64,000 nt of DNA from Odontocerum albicorne. Lineage: Eukaryota; Arthropoda; Insecta; Trichoptera; Odontoceridae. The translations under genes were made by a program, and so were the position numbers. Positions 50,843-62,004 of this stretch are shown here, in pieces. The first letter of the stretch is position 1; every line of letters starts with the position of its first letter. The notes under the pieces are model-generated. The model ran no database searches, had not been told where the DNA came from, and saw only the letters and a list, made by a program, of their open reading frames with translations. The stretch is from contig OX463859.1 of NCBI GenBank assembly GCA_949825065.1, positions 19,119,134-19,183,133 on the forward strand, written 5' to 3'.

Positions 50843-50915
50843 GTTTGTGATACTTCATTTTTTATACAATACTCCTTTCAATGGCACATTGTGCAAGCTG
50901 TGACAAATTGGCTAG
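50843..50915 (+). CDS. Candidate internal exon of a host gene
   Basis: A strong acceptor (ttatttttctttgtttcag/G, ending 50842) and a strong donor (ctag/gtaagg, intron from 50916) enclose 73 nt. Only one frame is open across it (the other two have stops): VCDTSFFIQYSFQWHIVQAV, then TNWL with one base left over. The composition is hydrophobic and aromatic, suggesting a membrane or lipid-facing segment. I do not recognise the family. Neighbouring exons were not found, and the flanks are SINE sequence, so this would be an exon between long TE-filled introns. AT-rich DNA throws up such pairs by chance, so confidence is moderate. Confidence 0.4.
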
Positions 50916-51034
50916 GTAAGGTTTTGCATTTATTTTCAAATATTTTTCTTTTATTGAGACTGGAAAAAAATCAAATAAATGATAATTTATCCTTGGTTGA
51001 GACTCGATCTGAATGAATAATTTTAAACTTGACG

Positions 51035-51260
51035 ACCTTAGAGTAGCCTAGTTGGTTAAACTCTGGTTTTACACCTCTGAGGGCTTCGGATTTGATTCTC
51101 AGTAAAATTTAACATGAAAAAAGAGGTTTTAAAGTTATGATAGGCACAGGCGCTAGACGTGTGCTAGTATTGTTTCCTGTCCACCAGTAGTAGTTTTTCC
51201 AACTCGTACTGTATCCACCAGTGAGTTACTTACCTATGTCAGTGGTTCATTTCAGGCCTA
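51035..51260 (+). mobile_element. SINE-A-like copy
   Basis: gagtagcctagttggttaaa (A box), cttcggatttgattctcagt (B box) and gataggcacaggcgctagac. The 3' half is diverged (ccaccagtgagttacttacc). Confidence 0.6.
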
Positions 51261-51289
51261 TCATGACTTATAGAGTTAAAATAAGAGCT

Positions 51290-51785
51290 GACACATGTAA
51301 CTAGATAACGTAGTCTACAAAGGCTAGAAATACGAACTCCCTCTGTACCAAGTCATTGTGGACTACGAAAAGGCATTTGACTTAGTCAAAAACTTGACAA
51401 ACGGTTGAACAATATTTTACTTTGTTTAATAAAAAAATGTTGGGATATACTAAAAAAGGCCGTAAACAAAACACCTGGATTCGCAACATGACAAAGGTAG
51501 AAGACGTTATAAAGGTGTGCAAAATAATGAAGTGGCAATGGGCAGGACACATAGCCGCCAGAATGTCAGACTCCCAATGGACATCTGAAATAATCCAATG
51601 GTACCCAAAAGGCATAAAGAGGCTCAGAAAAAGACCGAAGGTACGCTGGATAGATGAAATCAGGAAGCATGGCAGCATCACATAGCATCAACGAGCAAAA
51701 AACCGAACTATTTGGAGTCAACTTGGGGAGACCTTCATCCAGCAGTGGATCGACCCTGGTTGACAATGATGATGATGATGATATG
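51290..51785 (+). mobile_element. RTE-type element, internally deleted 3' fragment
   Basis: A short RT piece (VDYEKAFDLVKNL, about 51355-51395) is joined to the C-terminal tail (51422-51760) and a (GAT)n tail at 51764-51783. The RT core between AFD and the tail is missing. Confidence 0.9.
51337..51765 (+). pseudogene. RTE polyprotein remnant
   Basis: Blocks: ALQVIVDYEKAFD-type text, then MLGYTKKGRKQNTWIRNMTK, VEDVIKVCKIMKWQWAGHIA, SDSQWTSEIIQWYPKGIKRL and RWIDEIRKHGSIT. After a stop it resumes with WSQLGETFIQQWIDPG. The tail aligns one-to-one with residues 879-985 of the intact RTE but is clearly diverged. It therefore represents a different subfamily, not a deleted copy of that element. Confidence 0.88.
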
Positions 51786-52421
51786 TAACTAGAACAAAGA
51801 GCTCCTTTGATCATCTGAGATGAGAAAACTCCGAACCATTGCGGGAAAGCTTTTATAGATACGTTAAAAAATGTTGACATCAGACACACCTGCGACACAT
51901 TTGACATATGCACATGGAGAACGTAGATAGGGTGGATAGTGATAGAATGCCATACAAAATCCACCCAGGATATCATATGCCAGAAAATATGCTTAATATA
52001 TGGCGAGCAGCTGATGCCCTATATCGCAAGAGTGATTATTATACAATAATAAAATAGACTCAAGATCTACGTCAAGAAAAAGAAGCACAATACTAAAGCT
52101 TTAAAAATTGTCCAGTGGTACCATCCATAAATTAATTAAAATACAATTGTCCCAAATTAATTAAATTATTCCAAGTTGTAGGAATAAGTTAGCATGGCCA
52201 ATGTAACATAGAGGAAACCACAAAATATGACCGAGATTCCCTCCTAGGACCGGTTAGTTTGTGGTTTTTAAACGAAATGAAAACTGCACATCAGGGTTTA
52301 TTTTGTTAGTCAAAACTTTTTGGCCTTATGATTGTGGTTAAAAATAATTATTTTAAACAAAATATTTAGAAGAAAACGAAATTTGGTTTTGGTTCAATCA
52401 TTGTGTAAAGTTTCCAATGTA

Positions 52422-52925
52422 TTAGGCTGGTGCATAATTAACGATCGTTTTACCGGTGCCCTTCGAATCTGTCTAATTTCTCATTTTGTTTTAAAAAAAA
52501 TTACGTCTATATTTCCTGTTATTTAGGTTGTTAAAATGCGTGTCGACAACTTCTTTTATATTTATTATATTGTATTTAATCACTTCGCAAAGGGGTGAAC
52601 TGCTGCAGTCATTTCGTGATATCAACGAAAACGTAGTCTTTGGAAAAAAGTTAAGTTCGAAAATGGTTTAATCGTTTTAAATGCGGCAACATAATCTTGA
52701 AAAATGAGGAAAAAGAGGGCATCTATTGGAATTTTATGATTCAGTTCTTCAGATGGTTATGGATAAGACGAAAGTTTGACAACAAGGATGCTGGCTAAAC
52801 AATTCAATGTTGACTATTCCACGATCATCAGGCGCTTCAAAGTATGGGAAATGGCTGGATGGGTTTCTCACAAACTCTCTTATGACAAAAGGGCCAGCTT
52901 ACTCTGAATCAACCCAATTGTTTTA
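52422..52925 (+). mobile_element. Mariner remnant
   Basis: The left end ttaggctggtgcataattaa after TA is a mariner-type terminal repeat (compare TTAGGTTGGTGCAAAAGTAA-type ends known for mariners). Coding traces follow: RTRMLAKQFNVDYSTIIRRF in the HTH region near 52780, then KVWEMAGWVSHKLSYDKRA, the linker where mariners read WVPHEL. The catalytic half and the right end are missing. Confidence 0.75.
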
Positions 52926-53094
52926 GTGTAACAAGTGAAATGGGTAGTGGGTGGGTAATATAGCAGCATGCCGAGATATAACTTGTAGACGAACTATTAT
53001 ACTAATCAGAAATTGGTCCTCTTTTTTGTTTATTTTTGGTTCTTCTTCTTTCGTATGGTTTTTTACTATATCCAAATTGGTAGTTCGGTCATAT

Positions 53095-53390
53095 TGTAGA
53101 GCGTGGTCGGGAAACAATATTGTCGTCGGCTCCAAAATCAAGTATTTATGCTAAGAACCATGGCACTTCTGGTTGTTGATTGCAAATGTATGCAACATTA
53201 CAGCACTTAAAGAGGTGTCAACATTTGCAGAAATACTCGGTGCATGTTAGTATTGTTACTAAACGAACCTTTATACCAGATAAGGCCTTTTTAAATGTTT
53301 ATTTTTTCTGAGTATCATCGCGATTTGAATACTGAACCCTCGCGTGGAATACAAGCGTTTAGCTTACTAGGCTACAAAGGTCGACAGTAA
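53095..53390 (-). mobile_element. SINE-A, near full length
   Basis: On the minus strand: head cctttgtagcctagtaagct, B-box ggttcagtattcaaatcgcg, linker ccttatctggtataaaggtt cgttta, a middle part with gtatttctgcaaatgttgac, and 3' end agccgacgacaatattgttt cccgaccacgct. Confidence 0.7.
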
Positions 53391-53749
53391 TATTTAAGTG
53401 GTTTAACCAATTAGTTAACTTCAAAATAAGTTCTAACGCATTGCATAAAATTCATGTGGTTTGGTAAGATGCCAGGTTAATTGCATGATCTGTTTTATGT
53501 GAATGTTCAACCCGAAATCTGCTCATTCAGTAACATCTGCCAAATCTCATCTTTAACTTTGTAGCTTATGTTGAGTTTAGATGTACTGTATTTAATATCT
53601 CACGAAGCTAAGATTGTTTTTATTGCGTTCATTGTTCGCTGACTTCAATGTTTCAATCAAGAAGATTGGTTTTCCAAAAATTCAGTTTAATATGCAGCAA
53701 TCAATATTTATTTTAGGTGTTTGATTTATTTTTGTTGTTATTTTGTTGC

Positions 53750-54060
53750 AAATGATGTGTTGAGCAAGAAGAAAAATAACACTCTGAGGGGATTGTTGCA
53801 TGTGGAATGAATGAATTAAGAAAGACTAACAAAACAAATATAAATAGTGCAAATGTGAGTGGAATGCATGAAAGAGGAATACTAACGAGAGGATGGTTAT
53901 GACATGTAGAAAGTTAGAGAAAGGTAGAAGTTTTATGTATGTAGAAGAGGCGAAGTATGTGTGTTTAGATTAAAACTATTGGGGCACTGTTTTCCCTATT
54001 TACCCCCGGTAGGGATATGGCGTGATGGTTTGTATATATGTGTTATTTGTACTGATTATT
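53750..54060 (+). mobile_element. LINE-A C-terminal remnant
   Basis: gttgagcaagaagaaaaata, cactctgaggggattgttgc, aatagtgcaaatgtgagtgg, aatgcatgaaagaggaatac, atgtagaagaggcgaagtat (VEEAKYVC) and the terminal block tagggatatggcgtgatggt. Confidence 0.7.
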
Positions 54061-54364
54061 GTTTTTATACGCTTCGGGAAGGTTAAATAAATAATTCATT
54101 CGAATTATTCGACTAAGGGGTTCAGACATGCAGAAAAGCGATATCGGGTGACAACTTTGTTTTCTATTCCATTAATTGATTCTTTGAATGTAGAACCACT
54201 GGTGAACTTGTTGTTCGTAATTGCACTTGTTAGAAATGATGTTCCGCATGAAGGAGTAACAACAATCGCACGTCTAGCGCCTGTGAATTACTAGACAAAC
54301 TCTACTATCCTGGAACCCTTTTTATTTTTTTCGGGTTTCATGGGAAACCTAACCAGAAATCCTC

Positions 54365-54830
54365 TAGCGTACGTCACTTTGACCGCTTGGAAAAAATCAG
54401 TCGCAAAAGACTTACGAAACCAATGATGTGATTGGAGAGTGTAGAATAGATAGATCCAGGAAAGAGTAGAAGGAAATAGTTGGAGATATTTTTAACTAAG
54501 GGTAAGAAGTTTGATGACAGGAGAGCATGTATAAAATGATTTATGAATATGGACGAGAACATATTAGATACGATATAATAGGCAATCACTTATGATCGAG
54601 AATGAATGTCCACCATCTTGTGGATCGAAGACGACTGATCGTGTCTTGGTTTAAAACAAGCAAGATAGATGCTCTTCAACAAGTATGCAGTTTTCACATA
54701 TCAAACTCGAAGTTTCGATGACTATGATATCAAAGATCCAAGGCGATCGACAGGTAAAGTATGAATAAAATTGTGTGATCTTTTTCTTCTTTACCTACTC
54801 TATTAGGGAATGCCGCGATGGCTTGAATGT
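54365..54830 (+). mobile_element. LINE-A C-terminal remnant, two pieces
   Basis: First piece 54375-54600 (gaaagagtagaaggaaatag, then aagtttgatgacaggagagc, RSCMK position). Second piece is the terminal block attagggaatgccgcgatgg at 54803. The middle is unassigned. Confidence 0.5.
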
Positions 54831-54839
54831 ATGTTTTTG

Positions 54840-55610
54840 AACATTTTAACGTCTCTGAAAAATATAAACATGTTTTTATTAAATTAATTAAATATTTTGA
54901 TACAATTTATTTTAAATAAGAGTCTGAAAACGTTCTTTAAAAGAATATAATATGATTATGTAAAATGTTTTAAAACCAACGTTTTTATAAACAACTTATC
55001 CCAAAATAGATACACTCACAGTTTCGATCTAAAAATCACTCGATTTAGTTATTTAATAAATTAAGTTAGTTACTGAATAAAAAAAATTATATTCGGTTCA
55101 ACTTTAAATAAATATTAATCCTAATTTTCATTAAAGATTGCAAAAAACCAGAAAACTCTTTTACCTTTTTCTAGTTTCAAAATAATGAAAGTATTGAGTC
55201 TTTATGGTCTTCAGCGCACTTTAGTTAACTAATTTAAGAGGTTCGAAAAACAAATATTTTTTATTTCATCCTAATATAAATTCCAATGAAAGAACAAAGT
55301 CAAGTACAATATAAATTAATTATTTTTAAGCATATTTGGATAAATGATCAAATGTTTGGATAAGTTCAAAGAATTTTTGAAGAGATAATTTGAAATTTAT
55401 GAACCTTCATGTATAAGCAAGAGATTTTGAAGAATTCGAAGACTTCCCAAAATGTTTGTCTTCAAATGCTTCCTAAAGCTGCACACGCAAACTACATATC
55501 TAACACTTTATTTATTTAACACGTGCTCTTTCAAATATCTTTCAATCAACTAGACAACATTTTAACTGAAATTGAATTCATTAAATTTTTTTAAGAATAA
55601 TTAACTCGTC
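54840..55610. other. Unassigned AT-rich stretch
   Basis: No recognised gene or family. Confidence 0.35.
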
Positions 55611-55613
55611 CAT

Positions 55614-55780
55614 AAAAAAGGTTTTGATTGTGCTTGACATTTCGACAAGTAAAACCAAAAAGGTTTTGATTGTGCTTGACATTTCGACAAGTAAAACCAA
55701 AAAGTTTTGGTTGTACTTGACATTTCGATAACTACGACCAAAAGTTTTTGGTTGTGCTTGACATTTCAACAACTAAAAAG
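55614..55780. repeat. 42-bp tandem repeat, 4 copies
   Basis: The unit is aaaaaggttttgattgtgct tgacatttcgacaagtaaaacc. The first two units are nearly identical and the last two diverged. Landmarks are at 55620, 55662, 55704 and 55744. Confidence 0.93.
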
Positions 55781-55784
55781 TTAT

Positions 55785-56185
55785 TATTGTACATTTTATT
55801 TTTTAATAATTTTAATATAATATATAATTTCTTTGAAATAGTTAACACCAATATACTACTTATAACTAGATAACAATTTTTACAACAATTTTTTTTCATC
55901 AAGAACAAATCCACTCGTTTAGCCTTCTTGTATTCAATCACATTTACTCAGAACTTGGTCCTCCCAGCTAATACTGTTTGTGCATTAGTCAGGCAACAAA
56001 TGATGCTTCGGAAACGTGTGCTTATAACGGAAAGGTAGATCGGATTTACTCTCGTAAATCCCTAGGGCTATGCCATGAATCTATGTATAATATTGATATT
56101 TCCCATAATATCAGAAGAAAAATGGCTGGTGCCAATCAATAGTATGTTCAATCATACTTAAAGACCTTATTTATTTGATAATGTT
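55785..56185. other. Unassigned stretch
   Basis: A GC-richer segment at 55935-56130 (tcctcccagctaatactgtt) is not open for long. No family recognised. Confidence 0.3.
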
Positions 56186-56186
56186 T

Positions 56187-56390
56187 ATAGACTGCCAATA
56201 TGTTCTAGGTAATAAGACCCCTGTTTATAAACTGCCAATATGTCTAGGTGGTAAGATCCCTGTTTATAAACTGCTAATATGTTCTAGGTGGTAAGACCCC
56301 TGTTTATAAACTGCCAATTTGTTCTAGGTGGTAAGGCTCCTGTTTATAAACTGCCAATGCGTTCTAGGTGGTAACACCCCTGTCGTCAAA
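56187..56390. repeat. 40-bp tandem repeat, 5 copies, built from a SINE head
   Basis: The unit is taaactgccaatatgttcta followed by ggtggtaagacccctgttta. Landmarks are at 56191, 56231, 56270, 56310 and 56350. The ctaggtggtaagaccc part is the SINE-B A-box region, and the last unit runs on into a SINE-B copy. Confidence 0.9.
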
Positions 56391-56530
56391 TCCTTGGGTT
56401 GCGGGTAACATTTCAGTTGTTTTTCAATCTTCATTCTCAAAGGGTTTCAGTCTGATTTTCTCTAAAGGTTTTCTTTAACATCTTTTTGGTTAGTTGAAAT
56501 ATTTTGCCACGTAAATTTTCTTATGAAAAA
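56350..56530 (+). mobile_element. SINE-B copy
   Basis: ctaggtggtaacacccctgt (A-box region), ttgggttgcgggtaacattt (B-box region), gtttcagtctgattttctct and ttggttagttgaaatatttt gcc. Confidence 0.7.
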
Positions 56531-56936
56531 ACTTGAAGCAAATTATTTATGTACAATTTCATAAGTCACTTAAAATTTATTAATAAGTCACTTTTTTTAA
56601 ATGAGTTAAGTATTAACTGTAAGAATTAAACAAAGGACTTATTAACTTTCATTAAACTCGCATAAGACCTAAGGTTTAGTTTAAAACGTTTTGTTTTCAA
56701 ACATTTTGAAGTAAATTATCAAGAGATTGCCTCCCATTGTTTATAGAAGCTATTGTTTTGTGTCAATGTCTCTTCGCAAAATTAAATTTGTATTCTTATT
56801 TTCTTTCTGTTGTATAATATAATTAACCTTCTTTGTTTAAAGCTATAATAAATTAAACGTGGATCTTTTTTCAGTCATTGCAGAGATGTTAGTTTGAGTA
56901 AGAAATAATGGTTAACGTTTGGTCGTGTCCCATCAG

Positions 56937-57526
56937 TGTAAGGTCTATTGCCTATAAAGAAATATTTTAAGGAAGAATGATCTGTTTGCATTCTTCTTCA
57001 TTGTTTATTTATGACTGTTTTTATTTTTATATAATGGCTATATTTTTTTATTTATTTATTTTACAAATGACAAGAAATATAGTCCTATCAGTATAAGGTC
57101 TATTAAGAAATATTTTAATGAAGAATGATCTGTTTGTCTTTGTCTTCTTTGTTTATTTATGACTGTTTTTATTTTAATATAATGGCTATATTTTTTTATT
57201 TATTTATTTTACAAATGACAAGAAATATAGTCCTATCAGTGTAAGGTCTATTAAGAAATATTTTAATGAAGAATGATCTGTTTGTCTTCGTCTTCTTTGT
57301 TTATTTATAACTGTTTTTATTTTTATATAATGGCTATATTTTTTTATTTATTTATTTTACAAATGACAAGAAATATAGTCCTATCAGTGTAAGGTCTATT
57401 AAGAAATATTTTAATGAAGAATGATCTGTTTGCCTTCGTCTTCTTTGTTTATTTATGACTGTTTTTATTTTTATATAATGGCTATATTTTTTAATTTATT
57501 TATTTTATTTATTTTATAAATGACAA
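56937..57526. repeat. 148-bp tandem repeat, 4 units, ending in LINE-J 3' tail
   Basis: Each unit starts gtcctatcagtgtaaggtct (g at 56937 in a variant form, then 57082, 57230, 57378) and ends tttattttacaaatgacaag aaata. That last part is the reverse complement of the LINE-J 3' terminus. The fourth unit runs into the full LINE-J 3' UTR at 57505. Confidence 0.93.
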
Positions 57527-57655
57527 GAAATATTATATACATAATTTGCGAAAAAAACAACAAGTAATTTAATTTGGACACACAATTTTAATGGATCTTG
57601 GTTTGTTGCCTTTCATTCGTCGTGTCTCCAGTAAACTAGGCTTTTCCCTGTATGT
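57505..57655 (-). mobile_element. LINE-J 3'-UTR copy
   Basis: On the minus strand: cctagtttactggagacacg, acgaatgaaaggcaacaaac, caagatccattaaaattgtg and tttcttgtcatttataaaat, with a (AAAT)n-type tail. Confidence 0.88.
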
Positions 57656-57659
57656 TTTG

Positions 57660-58535
57660 TTGGTTTTCCTAAATTCATCGCTTTATTTAATTTTTTATCT
57701 TCATTACTATGCGCAATATAACATTTTTTACGTTTCATCGTTTTAATAGAAAGGTGAAGCGTAGAGTAAATGTACATAATGCTGCAAAAAAGACATTTTG
57801 TAAATATAGAGATCCGTATCACAAGGCATGGGCTGTGATGAAGTGATCTCATTGTGTTGTATTTTGAGAAAATGTGTATGACGATAACTAGCAATTACGC
57901 CCCCTGGAGGGCAAGCGCACGTGATATACATAGAAAGAAACGTCCCTCGTGTAATGAAAAGTTTCAACTTTGAAATTATGTCTTGTTGCCTTGTTTAAAC
58001 AATTGACTATTTTTGAGTAAATTTCTTAAGAACGCAAAAACCAAAACAGCACTGTCTTATCAATAAAACATTTAATATATATTTTCGCATTTTTTTATTG
58101 ATCTTGAAAATATGACTTTTTGGTTCTTTGAGTGCTCAATACTGTGGGTCTTGATCTTCTTCTATGTCTCAAAGTTGGTGGACTACCTGTCTTCAACCTT
58201 CCCGGCCCTGAATCATGTTTAACGCACCGCTGAAAGAGGATCTAGTCTACTCCTTTATTTGATCCAATCATTTCAAAGTAAAACTTCCACTTATTTGCAT
58301 TTCATCAATTATTCCAGTGATCTCCAGACTGTCCAGATTTTCGGTAGTCTTTTTGGCAACAATTCCGAAGTGTGCTAGAATTTTTTCCTGCATGTTATTG
58401 AAAAACTCTCGGACATCTCTTTTTCCTGGATTATAGAGGCGTTGGTGAATTACGGTCCATGAATTACTTAGTGAGTGATGTTTTATTTTCCAATGCCATT
58501 TAACGTGTTTGTGACATTTTTTCTTCTTAAGTTTT
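57660..58535. other. Unassigned stretch, weak coding trace
   Basis: On the minus strand at 58240-58450 a frame reads NSWTVIHQRLYNPGKRDVRE, FFNNMQEKILAHFG and ENLDSLEITGIIDEM. This is protein-like text from an element or gene I cannot name. Stops interrupt it on both sides. Confidence 0.3.
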
Positions 58536-59360
58536 AAGTAGATTTTTTTCAGATGAGGGAAGAGTTAAGAGGGATATCGAATGACGTAAAGCGATATAAC
58601 GCAAAGTCAATGGGATACTTAAACACATATACTTGAATAAGACAGTATCAAAATCTGTTAAGATGATAGTCCACAATAGTATTTTAGTACCAACTTTGAT
58701 GTGTAGGAGTGAAAAGCGGACGTGTGGAAAAATACTTCAATGAGCCTCAAAAATGTTATGAGATGAGCCTGCTAGACCTTTTGATAGCTTCTTTCATTTT
58801 CTTCTTCTTAAATGTATTTCTGCTATTTATGTGTTTTTGGAATGTCTTGAAATATATTACGTACATAACATACTATATTGCTATCAATAAATCTATTTTT
58901 ATTTATTTATATGCTTTGGGAACGCATATACTGAGAAAAATACATGGAGTGCCAATACTATATGACAGAAATAGCCAATACTATATGACAGAGATAGTAT
59001 ATGACAGAAAACGAAATGTGATAAGGAATCAATGGGATGTGTTAATAAGATGAAGAAGAGCAATTTGATTCGGTTTAGGCATGTAAAACGAATGAATGAC
59101 GAAAAACTTATAAAAGTAATATAAATTGCAAATTTAAGTGGAAGGCGTGGTAGAAAAATACCAAAAAATATGTGATTGGATCAAGTATTTGAAATTTCGA
59201 AAGAAGAACATGTAAAAAGTCAGAATAATTATAGAAATTGTATGGAAAAGTATACGGAATAAGAAGAGGTGAAGAATGTTTGTCGACACGACTAATTTAA
59301 CGCTTCGTCTTCTTTGCCCACTCTGATAGGGAAAGAGCGTGATTGTATGTATGAAAATAA
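58535..59360 (+). mobile_element. LINE-A copy with an insertion
   Basis: Pieces 58535-58750 and 58925-59360 are contiguous in other copies: tttcagatgagggaagagtt, tctgttaagatgatagtcca, tgtgtaggagtgaaaagcgg, then gaacgcatatactgagaaaa (RILREI), ttaggcatgtaaaacgaatg (RHVKRM), tggaaggcgtggtag (GRRGR) and the terminal block ctgatagggaaagagcgtga. Bases about 58750-58925 are foreign and end in a (TTTA)-rich tail. Confidence 0.75.
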
Positions 59361-59364
59361 TATA

Positions 59365-60070
59365 TATTGTTCATAAAATAATATATAATATTCATAAAAA
59401 AAATATGATTAATACAATTTTCAGAGTCCACAGCTAAAATTAGTTGTTTTTTAGTTAAAAATAGATTTCCCATGTGGAAAGCTTACTTTAAGTTTTGCTT
59501 TTCACAAGAGTAGATAAGGTCACGGAAAAAATGAGATCACTTTAAAAAAATTTCACTGTTTACCTTACCATCAAAGAGAACAAACACTTATTTTAAAGTG
59601 ATAAGTATTTAGTGTTTCATTCGCGGTTTGACTTTCTTCATCCCTATGCTTTCCTTTTCCCAAAGATACTTGGAATTGAATTTTCTTTCGATTTATTTAT
59701 GCTATGTTAATTTTACATATATGAAAATTACGCATCGGAGATCTGGACGCTTATTAAGTAAGAAAATACAGAGGTTATAATAATAAAACTAATAAAATGA
59801 AATCTTATATAGTGCCGTTTAGAGAGCAAACTCGCCTCAAAGGCGCATTAATTCGGGTTTATTAGATTTTCAGCTTTTCCTGAAACTGTATTCCATTACA
59901 TCTACAGTCTATTTCTTATTTGGTTCAAGTCAGATTGTAGTTGTTTGCTTTTCATAATTTGAACGGATTTTTTATGTAATTTCGATAGTTTAATTATTTT
60001 TGCGCATTGTTTAATAAATAAATAATCTTTATTTTTGATTAATGTTTGTTTTATTGACTATTTGCTTTTA
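59365..60070. other. Unassigned stretch
   Basis: AT-rich. A short GC-richer patch cgcctcaaaggcgcattaat lies at 59834. No gene recognised. Confidence 0.3.
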
Positions 60071-60074
60071 AATT

Positions 60075-60310
60075 ATATGCCCTCTATAACCTTGTTGGTA
60101 AGACAGGAATTTTCCAATCTAGAGGTTTTTAAAAACGGTATCAGTATAATGTTCGCTTCTTTGCATTTAAATATGTTTCTTGTAATATTCACGTCCGTCA
60201 GACTATACTGCATACAACGAAAGCGTAATATACTCGTAATACAATTATGATGACTATCGAACCCGTAACCACAGGATCAAAAGGTAGGAATCTTATCGGC
60301 TAGGCCATGG
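60075..60310. mobile_element. Two SINE-like heads in inverted order
   Basis: A plus head fragment at 60080-60130 (ctataaccttgttggtaaga) and a minus head at 60243-60310 (on the minus strand catggcctagccgataagat, then tgtggttacgggttcgatag, a good B box). Confidence 0.5.
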
Positions 60311-60534
60311 TTCGTGTATGGAAAAAATAGTCATATATATTCATTTATATACAAGGGTAATCTGAGGTTTAATAAAATATGGATAATTTATCTCAGTTTT
60401 TAAGAAAGGACTCATAAAATATTTTATATTTAATAAAAAAACCTGGCAATGTCACCCAAAAATTATAATAATTCACTATTATATTGAGATATATCGATCT
60501 TCTTAACCCCTTGTGTGCGTGTGCTCTAATACTA

Positions 60535-61400
60535 CTAGGTAAGTCCAGAAAGTAAGTGTACTGAATTTTTTTCGGTTACAATATTTTTTATTTAAACAAA
60601 AAAATTACGTGGTTACCGTAGTACATATGTAAGCTATTTTTCGACAAAGTCGCCATTCCTCTCAATGCAGGTGGTGAAGCGGGGTATCAACTTTTTGATG
60701 CCTTCCTCGAAGTAGTTTCCCGCCAACCCCTCCGTCTACTTCTCCACCTCCTCCTTTACCTCCTCGTCGGTTGAAAACCTTTTTCCACCCATGTGCAGCT
60801 TCATGGAGGTAAAGAGATAGTAATCTGAAGGTGCTAGGTCAGGGGAATGCGCGGGATGGTTCAGGACATCCCATTTAAACGAGTCGAGCAGTTCCTTCGT
60901 GGCGTTGGCCGTGTGTGGTCTGGCATTGTCGTGCAGCAGGCAGACTCCCTTCGTCAGCATGCCTCTCCTCTTGTTCTGAATCGCCCTCCGCAATTTTTTT
61001 AGGGTCTCACAGTATCTTGCAGAGTTGATGGTCTCCCCTTGAGGCATATATTCAATTAAAATTATGCCTTGACAGTCTCAAAACAATTTCGTCAATTTTG
61101 TCAGTCACAATTGAAGGTCTTCCGCTCCTCTGATCATCATGCACAGACGTACGACCGTTTTTAAACTCGCGACACCACTTGTACACACTCGTACGTTTCA
61201 TAGTTTTATCACCATAAGCAGTTTTCACCTTATTATAAACCTCAACCGGAAGTTTTCCCTTCCAAACGAGATAACGGATGACGCCCCGTATTTCGCACTT
61301 GGCGGGAGATTGGATTTACATTTTTCACGAAACGTGTTGTCGTGTCGACACTTCTTAACGTACTGACCTCGAACCGGTCTCGTTGCGGAGGGGAAGGGTC
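60535..61400 (-). mobile_element. Mariner element, internally deleted
   Basis: On the minus strand the 3' end is marked by cagtacacttactttctgga cttacct (complement of 60537-60562), flanked by TA-containing sequence. The transposase lies upstream and has lost a middle segment. The 5' terminal repeat is not visible near 61400, so that end is also lost or displaced. Confidence 0.8.
60640..61300 (-). pseudogene. Mariner transposase with internal deletion
   Basis: N-terminal binding part (61090-61300, minus): VIRYLVWKGKLPVEVYNKVK, TSVYKWCREFKNGRTSVHDD, then RSGRPSIVTDKIDEIV. The middle, with the first catalytic Asp, is deleted. The frame resumes with MPQGETINSARYCETL, GVCLLHDNARPHTA (second Asp) and HPAHSPDLAPSDYYLF (third Asp, DD34D spacing), then MGGKRFSTDEEVKEEV. 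After a stop it ends GIKKLIPRFTTCIERNGDF, the typical mariner C-terminus. The C-terminal frame is well kept, so the deletion probably came late. Confidence 0.93.
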
Positions 61401-61674
61401 AGGCTACACGGAAGTGTAGCCAACATGTCGAATATGTTATCATTAATCTTACTTTCGTAGCAAATTCATTATGAACACTTTGTTTTTTTTTATCATAATT
61501 CACATGCTTATAATAGAATCTTGGTTTCAACACTAAGAGATGATAGACGAAATTCGGACGTGGCATAAAAGTAAAATTAATGTATTTTAGTAGAAATAAG
61601 TGGTTGATTGTTTGCAAGTCTTTATACACGTATAAATAAAGAAATGCCGGTAAAATGATGTACACCATAATTAG

Positions 61675-61960
61675 GAAAAGCGGATTGGAAAAAAATGCAG
61701 TGTTTAGAGTGAAGATTCATTGATATGGTTTGGCCACGTGGAAAAAATGAAGATGAATGATTGCATTACAAAAATAATCTATATCAGGAATATTGAAAGT
61801 AAGAGGAATTCGGGAAAACCTATAAAAACTAGACATGATAAAATTTATTTAATTAAAGGAAGAGTGACAATGTTTACTGTAGGATAGTATTCATAAAGAG
61901 TTGCATGGACGTGGCAAAAGTAAAATAATTGCTCTAAGGTAGAATGAAGAGGAGATCTGT
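61675..61960 (+). mobile_element. LINE-A C-terminal remnant
   Basis: Text: DSLIWFGHVEKMKMNDCITK, IIYIRNIESKRNSGKPIKTR, then an RVAWTW-type RxCM region. GHVEKM and GKP are at the family positions. Confidence 0.65.
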
Positions 61961-62004
61961 TCTCTCCATTAACATTAATAGAGACTCACATTTACATTAA
62001 TTTA

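Noticed and set aside
51566..51976. 136-codon minus-strand ORF
   Set aside because: Antisense of the RTE fragment, which has clear plus-strand motifs.
61139..61366. 75-codon plus-strand ORF
   Set aside because: Antisense to the mariner transposase N-terminus.
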